This document shows positions 14,213-22,709 of a stretch of 59,296 nucleotides of DNA, in pieces. Source of the DNA: Parcubacteria group bacterium GW2011_GWC2_48_17 (GTDB taxonomy: Bacteria; Patescibacteriota; Minisyncoccia; Phycocordibacterales; UBA10002); contig LCPL01000002.1 of NCBI GenBank assembly GCA_001003605.1, positions 1 to 59,296 on the forward strand, given 5' to 3'. The notes beneath the pieces were generated by a model that saw only the letters and a list, made by a program, of their open reading frames with translations, was not told the origin of the DNA and searched no databases. A program made the translations under genes and the position numbers. How positions within the stretch are numbered: the first letter of the stretch is position 1; the number at the start of each line of letters is the position of its first letter.

Positions 14213-14310
14213 TGCGGGGTCGTCTAACGGTAGGCTCCCGGTTTGCTCAAGAGCGAAGCGATTGAATGCAAACCGCAGTCCCGACGAATCATTGAGTCGG
14301 CGGTTTAAAT
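14213..14310 (+). pseudogene. tRNA-Gln-like 5' fragment followed by a hairpin element
   Basis: The first 22 bases (TGCGGGGTCGTCTAACGGTAGG) are identical to the 5' part of the intact tRNA-Gln at 14356. After the D-arm the sequence departs, reads TTTGC in the position of an anticodon loop, and enters the hairpin at 14239-14275. A weak T-arm-like GGCGGTTTAAATCC follows near 14299, but no acceptor 3' strand closes the fold. Confidence 0.5.
14239..14275 (+). repeat. 37-bp hairpin element with conserved loop (copy A)
   Basis: 8-bp stem CGGTTTGC/GCAAACCG around a 21-base loop beginning TCAAGAGCGAAGCGATTG. A second copy lies in reverse orientation at 55348-55384, with the same loop (one change in 21) and two compensated stem changes (G-C to A-T and C-G to T-A). 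Both copies follow truncated tRNA 5' ends. Confidence 0.65.
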
Positions 14311-14355
14311 CCAAACGAAACATACGATGTAGGAATGGCACAGAAAATGAAATAT

Positions 14356-14426
14356 TGCGGGGTCGTCTAACGGTAGGACACGAGACTTTGGATCTCGGTA
14401 TGATGGTTCGATTCCATCCCCCGCAG
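14356..14426 (+). tRNA. tRNA-Gln (anticodon TTG)
   Basis: Acceptor TGCGGGG/CCCCGCA, D-arm GTCTAACGGTAGGAC, anticodon stem CGAGA/TCTCG with loop CTTTGGA (anticodon TTG), T-arm GATGG-TTCGATT-CCATC, discriminator G. The weak first pair (T1-A72) is typical of tRNA-Gln. CCA is not encoded. Confidence 0.94.
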
Positions 14427-14604
14427 TCGCGAATTTTTAACGAGCGTGTCGACAGGGTTAATGTCGACACCTATAGACGGAGCGATTATAAGAATTCAGC
14501 GTCCCGAGGAGTATTCGACGAGGGACAAAATGAGAGTGAAATGGTACCGAGCACGGCGAATGTGTAGGTTTGAGATAAGTTCGGACTCCGAGGAATGCAA
14601 AATT

Positions 14605-15132
14605 ATGAACGATGACAAACATTCATATAAAGATAGAAAATATAACGTCATCCCTTATGATTCAGATTGGCCGGAACAATTTGAGGAATACGCGTCAAAA
14701 ATAAAGAATATATTTGGGGATGTACAAATAGAACATATTGGAAGCACTGCTGTTCCTGGTATGTCTGGCAAGCCATGTATTGACGTGTTGGTAATAGTAA
14801 AGGACCTTAAAACGGCTGAGAGGCATATTCGCGATATGGAGCAAGCTGAGTTTGAATATTCCGGTCCATTTGTAACTGAAGACTCAAGACTCTTTCGATT
14901 GATAAAAGATAATGTCTTGTACGCAAATATTCACTTCTTTCCAATTGGACATCCGCACAACAACGAGATGATCAGTTTGAGAAATTATCTGCGATCTCAT
15001 CCAGAAGAAACAAAGGCATATTCAAATATCAAAAATGAGCTATATTCAAAATATTCGAATGATTACGCGTCATATCGAAAGTTCAAAGATGAATACATGA
15101 ACGATTTGATGAAAAGAATAATGGCCGCCTAG
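14605..15132 (+). CDS. GrpB/UPF0157 family protein
   Basis: The hallmark IEHIGSTAVPGMSGKPCIDVLV places it in the GrpB family, a nucleotidyltransferase-like fold with no settled function in bacteria. The ORF track starts at 14446 inside non-homologous sequence; the Met at 14605 (MNDDKHSYKDRKYNVIPYD) precedes the conserved part and gives 175 residues, the normal length. A second conserved patch, NVLYANIHFFPIGHPHNNEM, and the helical C-terminus SKYSNDYASYRKFKDEYMNDL also fit. The gene stands alone downstream of tRNA-Gln. Its AT-richer codons suggest it may be a transferred gene. Confidence 0.85.
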   Translation: MNDDKHSYKDRKYNVIPYDSDWPEQFEEYASKIKNIFGDVQIEHIGSTAVPGMSGKPCIDVLVIVKDLKTAERHIRDMEQAEFEYSGPFVTEDSRLFRLIKDNVLYANIHFFPIGHPHNNEMISLRNYLRSHPEETKAYSNIKNELYSKYSNDYASYRKFKDEYMNDLMKRIMAA

Positions 15133-15314
15133 TTTCAAGTGGTGTCGAAACGCTAAACTAAAAAGCGTCGGGAAAGTCTTGTGGGGGCCTGAAGGAGAAT
15201 TATCCAAATCCAAGGAGACGTTGAAAATGTTATCCGAGTGGGCGATGTTGTTTTATAGGTGATACAATGTTAGACGCATATACAAGGTTATCTACTAATC
15301 ATAACTTCGAAATT

Positions 15315-15983
15315 ATGAGCAGAAAAATATTTCTAATGCCGCTTTTTGCGGTAACCATCCTCATTCTTCCGCTCTTCAACATCGGGGCAGCTTCGCCTCT
15401 TTCGGGTAAAGTAATTGCGATTGACGCGGGACACGGGAATGTGGAAACGGGGGCAGTAGGGTATTGCGGCGGCATTCCGGTTGTAGAGGCCGACGTGAAT
15501 CTTGCCGTTCGCGGATTGCTAAAAGAGAAAATCGATGCCGCCGAAGGATTGGGGTACGAGGTGGCGCAGCTTTCTTCGCGAAACGACCGAGTCGCTGATG
15601 CCGAAAGCGCGGGAGCGGATGTCCTCATCTCAATTCATCACAATGGGTCGTCGAACACCTCGGCAGATTATAGCCAAAGTTTTGTTACCCAAAAGAACGA
15701 TAAAGTCTTTGCCGGTTACATCCATCCGTCCATCGTGAACGCACTATGGCTTCCGGACAAGGGAATTAAGAGTGACGGATATGGAATGACCGTGTACGGT
15801 TCTCTCCCCGGAATTTTGACGGAATCATATTTCGTCACCGACACAGATGGAGCGTGCGATTTCATTGATTACCAGAATGGAGTAATCAACACTCGGGTGC
15901 AGAAAGAAGCGCAAGCAATGTATGACGGTCTTGTTGCATATTTCTCCAGAAGTACTGACGGTGGAGGACGACCGAATAGATAG
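15315..15983 (+). CDS. N-acetylmuramoyl-L-alanine amidase (Amidase_3), secreted
   Basis: Zinc amidase that cleaves the bond between muramic acid and L-Ala in peptidoglycan. From the Met at 15315 (MSRKIFLMPLFAVTILILPLF) there is a clear signal peptide; the longer ORF from 15267 hides it. Zinc ligands and catalytic residues appear as IAIDAGHGN, the Glu of VVEADVNL, SIHHNGSS and the C-terminal Glu of ILTESYF. Length 222 for the precursor is right for a single catalytic domain without SPOR or LysM modules. Likely role: wall remodelling or daughter-cell separation. Confidence 0.9.
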   Translation: MSRKIFLMPLFAVTILILPLFNIGAASPLSGKVIAIDAGHGNVETGAVGYCGGIPVVEADVNLAVRGLLKEKIDAAEGLGYEVAQLSSRNDRVADAESAGADVLISIHHNGSSNTSADYSQSFVTQKNDKVFAGYIHPSIVNALWLPDKGIKSDGYGMTVYGSLPGILTESYFVTDTDGACDFIDYQNGVINTRVQKEAQAMYDGLVAYFSRSTDGGGRPNR

Positions 15984-16099
15984 GTACCTAGAATTGTAAA
16001 ATCAAAAACACCGCCAGCCACTTACTTCCGCGACTTGATTTTTCGAATGGCGCGAGTAGTATTCTTTTTGGAGTCAAAAAACAAAAGAAGAGGAATACT

Positions 16100-16750
16100 G
16101 TGAAGAAAGCCTTTCTGTTTACAAGAACCAACACGACTGTCTGCAAGGACGCGTGCGGTCATCCAAGCGACGCTCTAGCTCTTGAGAGAGTTCTTGACCG
16201 CACGGTCATTGTCACCACGCCTGTCATGGTCGGAGCGGGAGCTATTGTCGGGGACAAAGTGGTGACATCGCTCTTTCTCGTCGGAAACTACGGACAGGTA
16301 TCCGTTCGGTTCCGCAGGGGAAAGAAAATGTCCGCCTTTGTGACGCGTCGGGACACGGACCGGAATCTCGCGGAGCTTCTGCCGTCCTCGCGTGGACTTA
16401 AAACCTCGCGTCACGAACCCCTGGCTTCCTCTCCGGAACCTCACATAGGGGAGGTTAGAAGCATTGGCGACCCGCTTCTCGTGCCAAATGTTTCCACCGG
16501 CGTACCGCAGGTACATGTAGCTGGCACGCTTTATGTAACAGTTCTTGGCGGGAGGTTTGAAGACCGATGGAGAATCAGCCCAAATGAGCCGCGCGGGTTT
16601 ATCGGTGGGGCCGTTTGGAATGCCGGCGGAGAGTTCGTCGGACTCACCATCGGCGAGAAGATTCACCCACGACATGACCCGACGGACCGCGGTTTTCGAA
16701 GCGTTTATGCACTTCCAGCGGAGTGCATTATGGACTTTGTGGAATCATAG
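16100..16750 (+). CDS. Degenerate trypsin-fold (S1-like) protein
   Basis: GTG start with GAGGA five bases before it. The layout resembles a chymotrypsin-fold protease: GAGAIVGDKVVTSLFLVGN lines up with the region holding the catalytic His, RDTDRNLAELL with the Asp strand, and GFIGGAVWNAGGEFVGLTIG with the GNSGGP..N..GEVIGI block. The His position is Leu/Phe and the nucleophile Ser is Ile, so catalysis is unlikely. No export signal is visible. It may be a binding protein derived from a protease; this is my reading of the pattern. Confidence 0.5.
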   Translation: MKKAFLFTRTNTTVCKDACGHPSDALALERVLDRTVIVTTPVMVGAGAIVGDKVVTSLFLVGNYGQVSVRFRRGKKMSAFVTRRDTDRNLAELLPSSRGLKTSRHEPLASSPEPHIGEVRSIGDPLLVPNVSTGVPQVHVAGTLYVTVLGGRFEDRWRISPNEPRGFIGGAVWNAGGEFVGLTIGEKIHPRHDPTDRGFRSVYALPAECIMDFVES

Positions 16751-16886
16751 AAACTTGATTATGCCACTCGTTCTGACGGGTGGCGCTTCATATCTGTGGA
16801 GAACGTCGGCTACAGCTAGACAAGCCATTTTTAGGTTCTTGTGGTAGACTAAAAGCGTTATTAATAAATAGTAATCGACAAGAAAT

Positions 16887-17141
16887 ATGGCAAAAGAAAA
16901 CTCTGCGTTTATGAAGCCCTTGACGGTGAGTCCCGCGCTAGCGGCAGTTGTTGGAGCCGGCCCGATGCCACGCTCAGAAGTGGTGAAGAAACTGTGGGTG
17001 TATATTAAAGGGAAGAATCTTCAGGACCCAAAGAATAAGCGCAATATTGTTGCAGACGAAGCTTTAAAGAAGGTTTTTGGCGGCAAGGCAGTGGTCAACA
17101 TGTTTGAAATGACGAAACTCGTTTCCGCGCACCTTTCATAA
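16887..17141 (+). CDS. SWIB/MDM2-domain protein
   Basis: The 84 residues are almost entirely one SWIB domain: FMKPLTVSPALAAVVGAGPMPRSEVVKKLWVYIKGKNLQDP followed by DEALKKVFGGKAVVNMFEMTKLVSAHL. In eukaryotes the domain occurs in chromatin-remodelling subunits. In bacteria, stand-alone versions are known from Chlamydiae and several small-genome lineages, with proposed nucleoid or topoisomerase-linked roles. Here it is a single gene 48 bp before a membrane-protein gene. AT-rich TTATTAATAAATAG upstream could hold its promoter. Confidence 0.9.
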   Translation: MAKENSAFMKPLTVSPALAAVVGAGPMPRSEVVKKLWVYIKGKNLQDPKNKRNIVADEALKKVFGGKAVVNMFEMTKLVSAHLS

Positions 17142-17189
17142 AGATTTCAACTTGGTGAGAAAAAATAGCAATAGGGTAACAACTCTACA

Positions 17190-18722
17190 ATGGTAAGCGA
17201 AGAGATGAAAAAACTCTGTGAGCTTTGCCCTGCCACCGAGGTGGTGGAGGAGCAGGGTCCATATATCGCCGTTGAACACCTTACAGGCCGCTTTGGCGCC
17301 ATGTATGAGAAAGTGCGCTCTCTTGTCGACTACAAGGAATACCACGTCATAAGGAGAAGCGCTATTAAGCGAATTATAAACCGCCAACTCTATCTTGAGC
17401 GAACATCGCCAAACATAGGGATTGCATTGCTCCGCGACCTTGTCAGCAGCGGATACCTTCCCAATAATAAGGTCCCGGAATCCAAGGCGGCCACTCTGCT
17501 TCAGATAATTCGCAAGTGGACCTTTTTTGGAAGAGAAGGCCTCTCAACATCCCTCTCTCTTGATTTCGCAGCAATTGAAATTGAACACTTCTTGTATCCT
17601 GACCCGATTACAGAACTTGTCGCCGACTCCTTCTTTAGGACGGCGGAACCTTTTGTGGTGTATCAGGATTCAGGAATAAAGGACCAATCTCTCATAACAT
17701 ACGCGGCTTGCCGCCGGAGTTTCCTTTCCGAAGACCAAGCTAGTCTACTATACGCGCTTTTGATTCGCGGAATGCCGGAAGTCGCTCTAAATGACAAAAA
17801 CGAAGACGTCCTTTTAGGAATAGTCAAACAAGTCTTCCAAACAATCAAGACGGCTGACAAAATTGCCACTCACCCGCTTGTATGGACAGTTTCGACACGG
17901 CTTAAGAATCACGCGCTTTACCATGCGGTGCTTCTCGAAATCTTCCGCTCTTACGGAAAAGGCGCGGAGCTTGTATTTAATGATGAAGAAAAATTGGCGG
18001 AACTCGTAAGGAGCAGCATCGAAAAAAAACAAAGCCAGCAGAGGAAGACGCTTCGTAAGAGCGGAGAGCGCGCTGTAATATATCTGCTTCTCACAAAAAT
18101 CACCCTCGGCCTTCTGCTCGAGTGGCCATATGAGCAGTTCGTTCTAGGCTCGACTAATTACTTTGCTCTCGGCACCAACGCGCTATTCCATCCAATTCTG
18201 CTATTTCTCATGGTAACTTTCGTCGGAACGGAAAAGAAGGGAGTTAAGCGCGTTACAGACGGAGTGTTTGCAATCGTGCAGGGAAAGGAAATGAAGCGGA
18301 TATTCGTGCGCCCTCCCGGGAGCTCGACGACATTTTTCTTTGTCGCCTGTTTTTACATACTGCTTTTCGCGGCCTCGTTCGGAGCAATTCTGTGGGCGCT
18401 CATAGCGCTTGAGTTCAATATCGTAAGCATCCTCCTTTTCTTCGTATTCCTGACTCTTGTCAGCTATTTCGGTCTCCGCATAAGAAGAAGCGCACGCAGA
18501 TGGGAACCAGACAGAATCAAGCCTAACACCCTAGGACTTATATGGAATCTTTTCGCGTTTCCGATTGTGCACACCGGACGCTGGTTCAGCGTTCGATTCG
18601 CGTCAATCAACATCTTCGTGCTGTTTTTGGACTTTTTGGTTGAGGTTCCGTTCAAAGCATTCTTAGGCATCTTTGACGCGTCTCTTTCGTTCATCAAGGA
18701 GCATCGGGTGGAAACGTACTGA
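17190..18722 (+). CDS. Large hypothetical membrane protein
   Basis: A 510-residue protein. Residues 1-290 are soluble and helical, opening with two Cys pairs (LCELCPATE) that could bind metal, and ending in a basic segment before the membrane part. Three to five hydrophobic helices follow (VIYLLLTKITLGLLLEW, FHPILLFLMVTFVG, FFFVACFYILLFAASFGAILWALIAL, IVSILLFFVFLTLVSYFGL), then amphipathic segments to the C-terminus. I do not recognise a named family. It may be co-transcribed with the SWIB gene. Confidence 0.7.
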   Translation: MVSEEMKKLCELCPATEVVEEQGPYIAVEHLTGRFGAMYEKVRSLVDYKEYHVIRRSAIKRIINRQLYLERTSPNIGIALLRDLVSSGYLPNNKVPESKAATLLQIIRKWTFFGREGLSTSLSLDFAAIEIEHFLYPDPITELVADSFFRTAEPFVVYQDSGIKDQSLITYAACRRSFLSEDQASLLYALLIRGMPEVALNDKNEDVLLGIVKQVFQTIKTADKIATHPLVWTVSTRLKNHALYHAVLLEIFRSYGKGAELVFNDEEKLAELVRSSIEKKQSQQRKTLRKSGERAVIYLLLTKITLGLLLEWPYEQFVLGSTNYFALGTNALFHPILLFLMVTFVGTEKKGVKRVTDGVFAIVQGKEMKRIFVRPPGSSTTFFFVACFYILLFAASFGAILWALIALEFNIVSILLFFVFLTLVSYFGLRIRRSARRWEPDRIKPNTLGLIWNLFAFPIVHTGRWFSVRFASINIFVLFLDFLVEVPFKAFLGIFDASLSFIKEHRVETY

Positions 18723-19101
18723 CCTTTGCATAGGAATGCAAAGGAATTTCTAATTTCTAATATCTAATTTCTAATCCCAGCCAGCGTCGACCCGCAGGCC
18801 GAAGCTTTGACGCAGGCGGGAGCGACTTCGGCGGGCAGGTAATTCATCTAATTTCTAAAATCGCATACCAACGCCTCAAGAGAAAAGTAGTATGATATGC
18901 GCACCAAGATTCTTTCGTGGGATATATGGGATGTGTTGAAATATCTTTTCGCCAATTTCCCACGAATTGGCGAATAGATGAGGCCTGCAGACTTGTTAAG
19001 GCAGATTGAGTCTTTGGCTGTATTGCGCCGCATAGACTTTTAGATTCGAGAATACAAAGCGGCTCACGCACACCCTTTTAGGTTCAAGTTCCAGTCAGTT
19101 T
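18723..19101. other. Intergenic repeats and a hairpin, no convincing gene
   Basis: It begins with tandem TTTCTAATATCTAAT-type words (about 18748-18775). A GC-rich stretch related to the GCCGAAGC...GGCGAAGG repeat follows (18785-18840), of the same kind as the short insert in tgt. A 10-bp stem TTCGCCAATT/AATTGGCGAA lies at 18948-18974. Short minus-strand frames here look unlike proteins. Convergent transcripts end in this region. Confidence 0.5.
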
Positions 19102-20106
19102 TCAGTTATTTTCCAAGCTCTTCAAGACCTTCAGATACATATCTTCCACTATTTTCTTCTGCGCTTTCCCACTTCGGGCGTAGTGGTCGAGCCCGGGAGC
19201 GGCATTGATTTCCAATATCCAAAACTTGCCGGGTTTTTCCGCGAGATTTCCCTCGACCATAAGGTCAACACCGCATAGGCGAAGTCCCATGTCCTTGGTA
19301 AGTTTAATCGCGAGCTTTTTGAATTCAGGGTGCATCCGTTTTACTTCCGCCGCGTCTCCTCCGGTGGAAAGGTTGGCGTTATCCAGCAGAAATATCCGCT
19401 GTCCCCTTTTCGGCACGGAACGCATCGAAAGTCCCTGTTTCCTTAACTTTGGGCGAATACGCCGGTCATCAAGCTTTAGCTGTGTATCTCGACTGGAAAC
19501 GATGAAAGACCTCTGTCTTTTTTGAAGCAAAGAAAAAATGGTCGAGCGGCCGTCACCGGTAACGCTAAGCGGCAGGCGTTCATAGGCGGAGATAATTTCG
19601 TTATCAAGAACAACAATTCTAAAATCCTTTCCAGATATTCTTTGCTGGACAAGCCCGACTCTGTCGTGCTTAAAGACAGTCCGCAGCGCGCGGTAAAATT
19701 CTTTCCTTGAATACACCAGCGAAACATTGCTTCCTTGGCTTCCGCTGTTTGGCTTCACGATGACCGGAAATCCAATCTTTTTCGCGAATCGAAAGGCCGC
19801 AGCAATCATTCTTTTTGAGCCAATAGCCTTTGCCCATTCTTCCGAAAAGAAAGTTTCTCCTCGTACTGTTGGGTACCCAATGCGCTTCATAAAGAAATTC
19901 GCGTAGTCTTTGTCTTTGGCAATTTCAGAAGCGCCGAGAGGATTAAGGTCAAGACTCGAGTAACGGAAATACCGTCTTCGCCCATTTTTGAAATTAATCT
20001 GCCCGACAATCTTCCAGCGCGGTTCAATCACCACGCTCGCTCCCATTCTAGGCGCGATTTTTTGGAGCATAGGACCGAGAATAGGCTGAATATATTTCTT
20101 TTGCAT
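19102..20106 (-). CDS. ATP-grasp ligase (RimK/cyanophycin-synthetase-like)
   Basis: ATP-grasp enzymes join a carboxylate to an amine or thiol through an acyl-phosphate. The pattern here is KDKDYANFFMKRIGYPTVRGE, then FPVIVKPNSGSQGSNVSLV (nucleotide-binding loop), VQQRISGKDFRIVVLD, and LCGVDLMVEG ... FWILEINAAPGLDHY, with the metal-binding Glu and Asn. The ORF track opens at 20277, but that would overlap the divergent gene and its promoter; the Met at 20106 (MQKKYIQPILG) is preferred. Substrate is unknown; peptide-bond formation on a protein or small molecule is likely. Confidence 0.8.
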   Translation of the reverse strand: MQKKYIQPILGPMLQKIAPRMGASVVIEPRWKIVGQINFKNGRRRYFRYSSLDLNPLGASEIAKDKDYANFFMKRIGYPTVRGETFFSEEWAKAIGSKRMIAAAFRFAKKIGFPVIVKPNSGSQGSNVSLVYSRKEFYRALRTVFKHDRVGLVQQRISGKDFRIVVLDNEIISAYERLPLSVTGDGRSTIFSLLQKRQRSFIVSSRDTQLKLDDRRIRPKLRKQGLSMRSVPKRGQRIFLLDNANLSTGGDAAEVKRMHPEFKKLAIKLTKDMGLRLCGVDLMVEGNLAEKPGKFWILEINAAPGLDHYARSGKAQKKIVEDMYLKVLKSLENN

Positions 20107-20142
20107 AGATAGTGGGAAAGAATAGACGAAGCGAAGAAAAAA

Positions 20143-20148
20143 GTATAC
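20143..20148 (+). promoter_or_regulatory. -10 box for the small membrane-protein operon
   Basis: TATACT ten bases before the ATG at 20158 would place the transcription start two to three bases from the start codon. This also argues that the minus-strand ATP-grasp gene starts further in, at 20106. Confidence 0.45.
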
Positions 20149-20157
20149 TATGTGGTC

Positions 20158-20448
20158 ATGCAGGAATTCATAAAGGCCGACATCTTCTTTTTTATAACCA
20201 CTGTTGCTGTCCTGCTCGTAACTGGCGGAATTATCATCGCGCTCTATTATGTCATCAAGATATTGCGGAATGTCCACGATGTAACGGATAGAGTAGAAGA
20301 GGGGACAAAAGCACTATCCGAAGATATCTCGCTTCTCCGCAGTAATCTTAAAAGTAATGGATTTGCATGGAGAAGTTTATTCATGTTTCTCCGAAAATAT
20401 GCTCGCTGGTTCACCCACAAGAAAGGAAGGGCAAAGACGGATGGATAA
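20158..20448 (+). CDS. Small membrane protein with cytoplasmic tail
   Basis: From the Met at 20158 (MQEFIKADIFFFITTVAVLLVTGG) it has one N-terminal transmembrane helix, then an amphipathic region (IKILRNVHDVTDRVEEGTKALSEDISLLRSNL) suited to a coiled coil, and a basic C-terminus WFTHKKGRAKTDG. Proteins of this build are common in CPR genomes, often next to the YtxH-like gene that follows here. Function unknown. Its stop overlaps the next start in ATGGATAA. Confidence 0.65.
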   Translation: MQEFIKADIFFFITTVAVLLVTGGIIIALYYVIKILRNVHDVTDRVEEGTKALSEDISLLRSNLKSNGFAWRSLFMFLRKYARWFTHKKGRAKTDG

Positions 20449-20821
20449 TCTGTTTTCGGCATTAATTCTTACTTATATGAAAGCAAAAACAAAATTGGAA
20501 GTCGTGGCCGGACTTGCCGCCGCGGTTGCCGGGGCATATTACTTCTACTACAGTAAGAGCGCGTATAGGAACCGAGCCATCGCGAAAGCGTGGATGGAGA
20601 AAGCGGAGGATGAAATCATGACGGAGGTGAGGAAGATTAAGAATGCTATGCCGAACGGAAAGGATTTCAAGAACATCGTCGCAGCGGTATCAAGCAAATA
20701 TGAGAGACTTCGCAAACTTGAAAATAGGGAAGTGAAAGCCTTCACCAAAGCTCTTTCTTCGTCATGGACGCGAATTAAGAGAGACCTCGTCAAGGAGAAG
20801 GATGTTTTAAAGAAGAATTAG
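20441..20821 (+). CDS. Small membrane-associated protein (YtxH-like layout)
   Basis: The start at 20441 (MDNLFSALILTYMKAKTK) overlaps the previous stop by eight bases; 20477 (MKAKTKLEVVAG) is an alternative. One hydrophobic segment, LEVVAGLAAAVAGAYYFYY, is followed by a long basic helical domain (KAWMEKAEDEIMTEVRKIKNAM ... WTRIKRDLVKEKDVLKKN) with no known catalytic motif. The overlap suggests translational coupling with the upstream small membrane protein. Confidence 0.6.
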   Translation: MDNLFSALILTYMKAKTKLEVVAGLAAAVAGAYYFYYSKSAYRNRAIAKAWMEKAEDEIMTEVRKIKNAMPNGKDFKNIVAAVSSKYERLRKLENREVKAFTKALSSSWTRIKRDLVKEKDVLKKN

Positions 20822-20840
20822 ACGCATACGCATCACTATA

Positions 20841-20869
20841 TTGACAAGAATCATATTCCAGTATATACT
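20841..20869 (+). promoter_or_regulatory. Strong sigma70-type promoter of the DEAD-box helicase gene
   Basis: TTGACA (20841-20846), exactly 17 bp, TATACT (20864-20869). Transcription would start near 20876, leaving a leader of about 125 nt before the ATG at 21001. DEAD-box helicase genes of the CsdA/DeaD type often have long regulatory leaders, so post-transcriptional control is plausible. Confidence 0.75.
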
Positions 20870-21000
20870 GCGTCCATAACTGAATCTCAGGGTTTCGTTT
20901 TTGAGAGCAATTTCTCCTTTAAACGACAAAGGCGAGAGTCTTTTTAACCTTCGAGAACTGGCCACACTTTTACTGTAACGGCTAGAAGGTTGGTGAAGAC

Positions 21001-22242
21001 ATGTATCCACGCCATAACAATCGGCCTGCTTTTGCGGGCAAACATTTTGGGAAGGCCACGCATCAAAGCGGAGGCCGCTTTCAGCATCGTCGTCCGCAAA
21101 GTGGCGGATTCCGAGGAAATTCTCGAGGGAAAGCCGTCGGGCAGTTCAACGATGTCTCGAAATTCGTCAATAGGGCCGTCATCACCGAGCAGGCCGAGCA
21201 TTTTTCTCCTGAACATGAGTTTGCAGATTTCAAGATAGAAACTAGACTCAAACAAAACATCACCGGCAAAGGTTATAAAATACCGACTCCTATTCAGGAC
21301 AGGGCGATTCCGCACGTACTTCACGGCAGAGATATCGTCGGTATAGCGAATACCGGTACGGGAAAGACCGCGGCATTTCTTATTCCGCTCATCAACAAAG
21401 TTCTCCTAAATCAAAGGGAGAATGTTCTTATCGTCGTACCGACCCGCGAACTTGCGATTCAGATAGATGAAGAGCTTAAAGCATTCACCCGCGGTATGAG
21501 GATTTTTTCCGCAGTTTGCGTTGGCGGCGCGAGCATGGGAGCGCAGATACGCGCGCTCCGTTATCAGAACAACTTCGTTATCGGCACGCCGGGACGTCTC
21601 AAGGACCTTATCGAGCAGAAGTACCTGCGTCTTTCGGAGTTTAGGACAGTAGTGCTCGACGAAGCTGACCGCATGCTCGATATGGGTTTCATAAATGACA
21701 TGAAATTTATGATGGCGCTTATGCCTAAAGAAAGACACACGCTGTTCTTTTCGGCAACTATGTCGCGCGACATCGAATCGCTAATCAAAGTATTCTTAAA
21801 GGACCCCGTCAGCATTTCAGTGAAGACAGGAGATACGCCCAAAAGCGTTGACCAGGATATAGTAAAGACGCGTGGACGAAATAAGATTGATGTGCTTCAC
21901 GACCTTCTGTCCGGCGCTGAATTCAAAAAAGTGCTCGTCTTCGGAAGGACCAAACATGGAGTGGAAAAGCTCTCCAAAATTCTCACCGAGCGAGGTTTTA
22001 AAGCGGAATCAATTCACGGGAACAAAAATCTCTCGAAGCGGCGCCAAGCGCTTACGCTCTTCAAGGACAATCATATTCAAGTGCTTGTGGCGACAGATGT
22101 GGCCGCGCGAGGACTCGACATCATTGATGTATCTCACGTCATCAATTATGACCTGCCGGCGACATATGACGACTATGTGCATCGCATCGGACGAACGGGA
22201 CGCGGAAGCAAGAAAGGAAAAGCACTGACTTTTGTAGAATAA
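21001..22242 (+). CDS. DEAD-box ATP-dependent RNA helicase
   Basis: Unwinds RNA duplexes, probably in ribosome assembly or mRNA turnover. The first roughly 60 residues are Arg/Gly/His-rich and disordered, an RNA-binding tail placed at the N-terminus. The core has the Q motif (YKIPTPIQDRAI), motif I ANTGTGKT, Ia PTREL, GG, Ib TPGR, II DEAD, III SAT, IV-V (VLVATDVAARGLDI) and VI HRIGRTGR. It ends soon after motif VI (KGKALTFVE), so no C-terminal extension is present. Its own strong promoter lies at 20841. Confidence 0.95.
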   Translation: MYPRHNNRPAFAGKHFGKATHQSGGRFQHRRPQSGGFRGNSRGKAVGQFNDVSKFVNRAVITEQAEHFSPEHEFADFKIETRLKQNITGKGYKIPTPIQDRAIPHVLHGRDIVGIANTGTGKTAAFLIPLINKVLLNQRENVLIVVPTRELAIQIDEELKAFTRGMRIFSAVCVGGASMGAQIRALRYQNNFVIGTPGRLKDLIEQKYLRLSEFRTVVLDEADRMLDMGFINDMKFMMALMPKERHTLFFSATMSRDIESLIKVFLKDPVSISVKTGDTPKSVDQDIVKTRGRNKIDVLHDLLSGAEFKKVLVFGRTKHGVEKLSKILTERGFKAESIHGNKNLSKRRQALTLFKDNHIQVLVATDVAARGLDIIDVSHVINYDLPATYDDYVHRIGRTGRGSKKGKALTFVE

Positions 22243-22354
22243 AGCACGACACTAATAACACGAATTTCCGAACGAATTACAAGAATAAAATAAGAATCTT
22301 AATTCGGCACATTCGCGGCATTCGCTCTTCTATTTGTAGATTCGCATCGAGTAT

Positions 22355-22555
22355 ATGAAAACAAAACACAAACGAAGCAACATATTGACACCATCCCGAA
22401 AAACCTTCAAAAACACCGTCGGAAAGTGGGTGGAAAAAAGGACTCGCACCGAGATTCTTTTCTGTGCGTGTGGCGCTAAATATATCAAAACCCGCAAAGA
22501 GCAAGCAGTGTGTATTCGCTGTATTTACAAGACGTTTCCAGTGAAGATATCCTGA
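22355..22555 (+). CDS. Small basic protein with possible zinc ribbon
   Basis: A 66-residue frame, MKTKHKRSNILTPSRKTFK at the start, then FCACGAKYIKTRKEQAVCIRC: two Cys pairs about 16 residues apart, as in a minimal zinc ribbon. A minus-strand frame overlaps but has no such pattern. No clear promoter or terminator is visible. Moderate to low confidence. Confidence 0.4.
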   Translation: MKTKHKRSNILTPSRKTFKNTVGKWVEKRTRTEILFCACGAKYIKTRKEQAVCIRCIYKTFPVKIS

Positions 22556-22627
22556 ACTATCAAAAAACGGCGCGGTAATTGTTGCGCCAATTAAAAGGCC
22601 GCGGAAAGAAAGATTGCACCATCACCT

Positions 22628-22657
22628 TATAGGCTAATTCGCGCGAATTAGCCTATA
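22628..22657. promoter_or_regulatory. Palindromic operator-like site (copy 3) upstream of the 22710 gene
   Basis: Perfect 30-bp spacerless palindrome, left half TATAGGCTAATTCGC. It shares 28 of 30 positions with the consensus of the two copies flanking the ArsR-like gene and lies 52 bp before the GTG start at 22710. Confidence 0.65.
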
Positions 22658-22709
22658 GAGGGTGTGTGTATTTGCCGCACAAAGACGTGAATGATGCTAT
22701 CATAGCAAA

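Noticed and set aside
14446-14604. N-terminal extension of the GrpB-family ORF
   Set aside because: The extension follows tRNA-Gln directly and has no family similarity; the Met at 14605 fits the conserved start.
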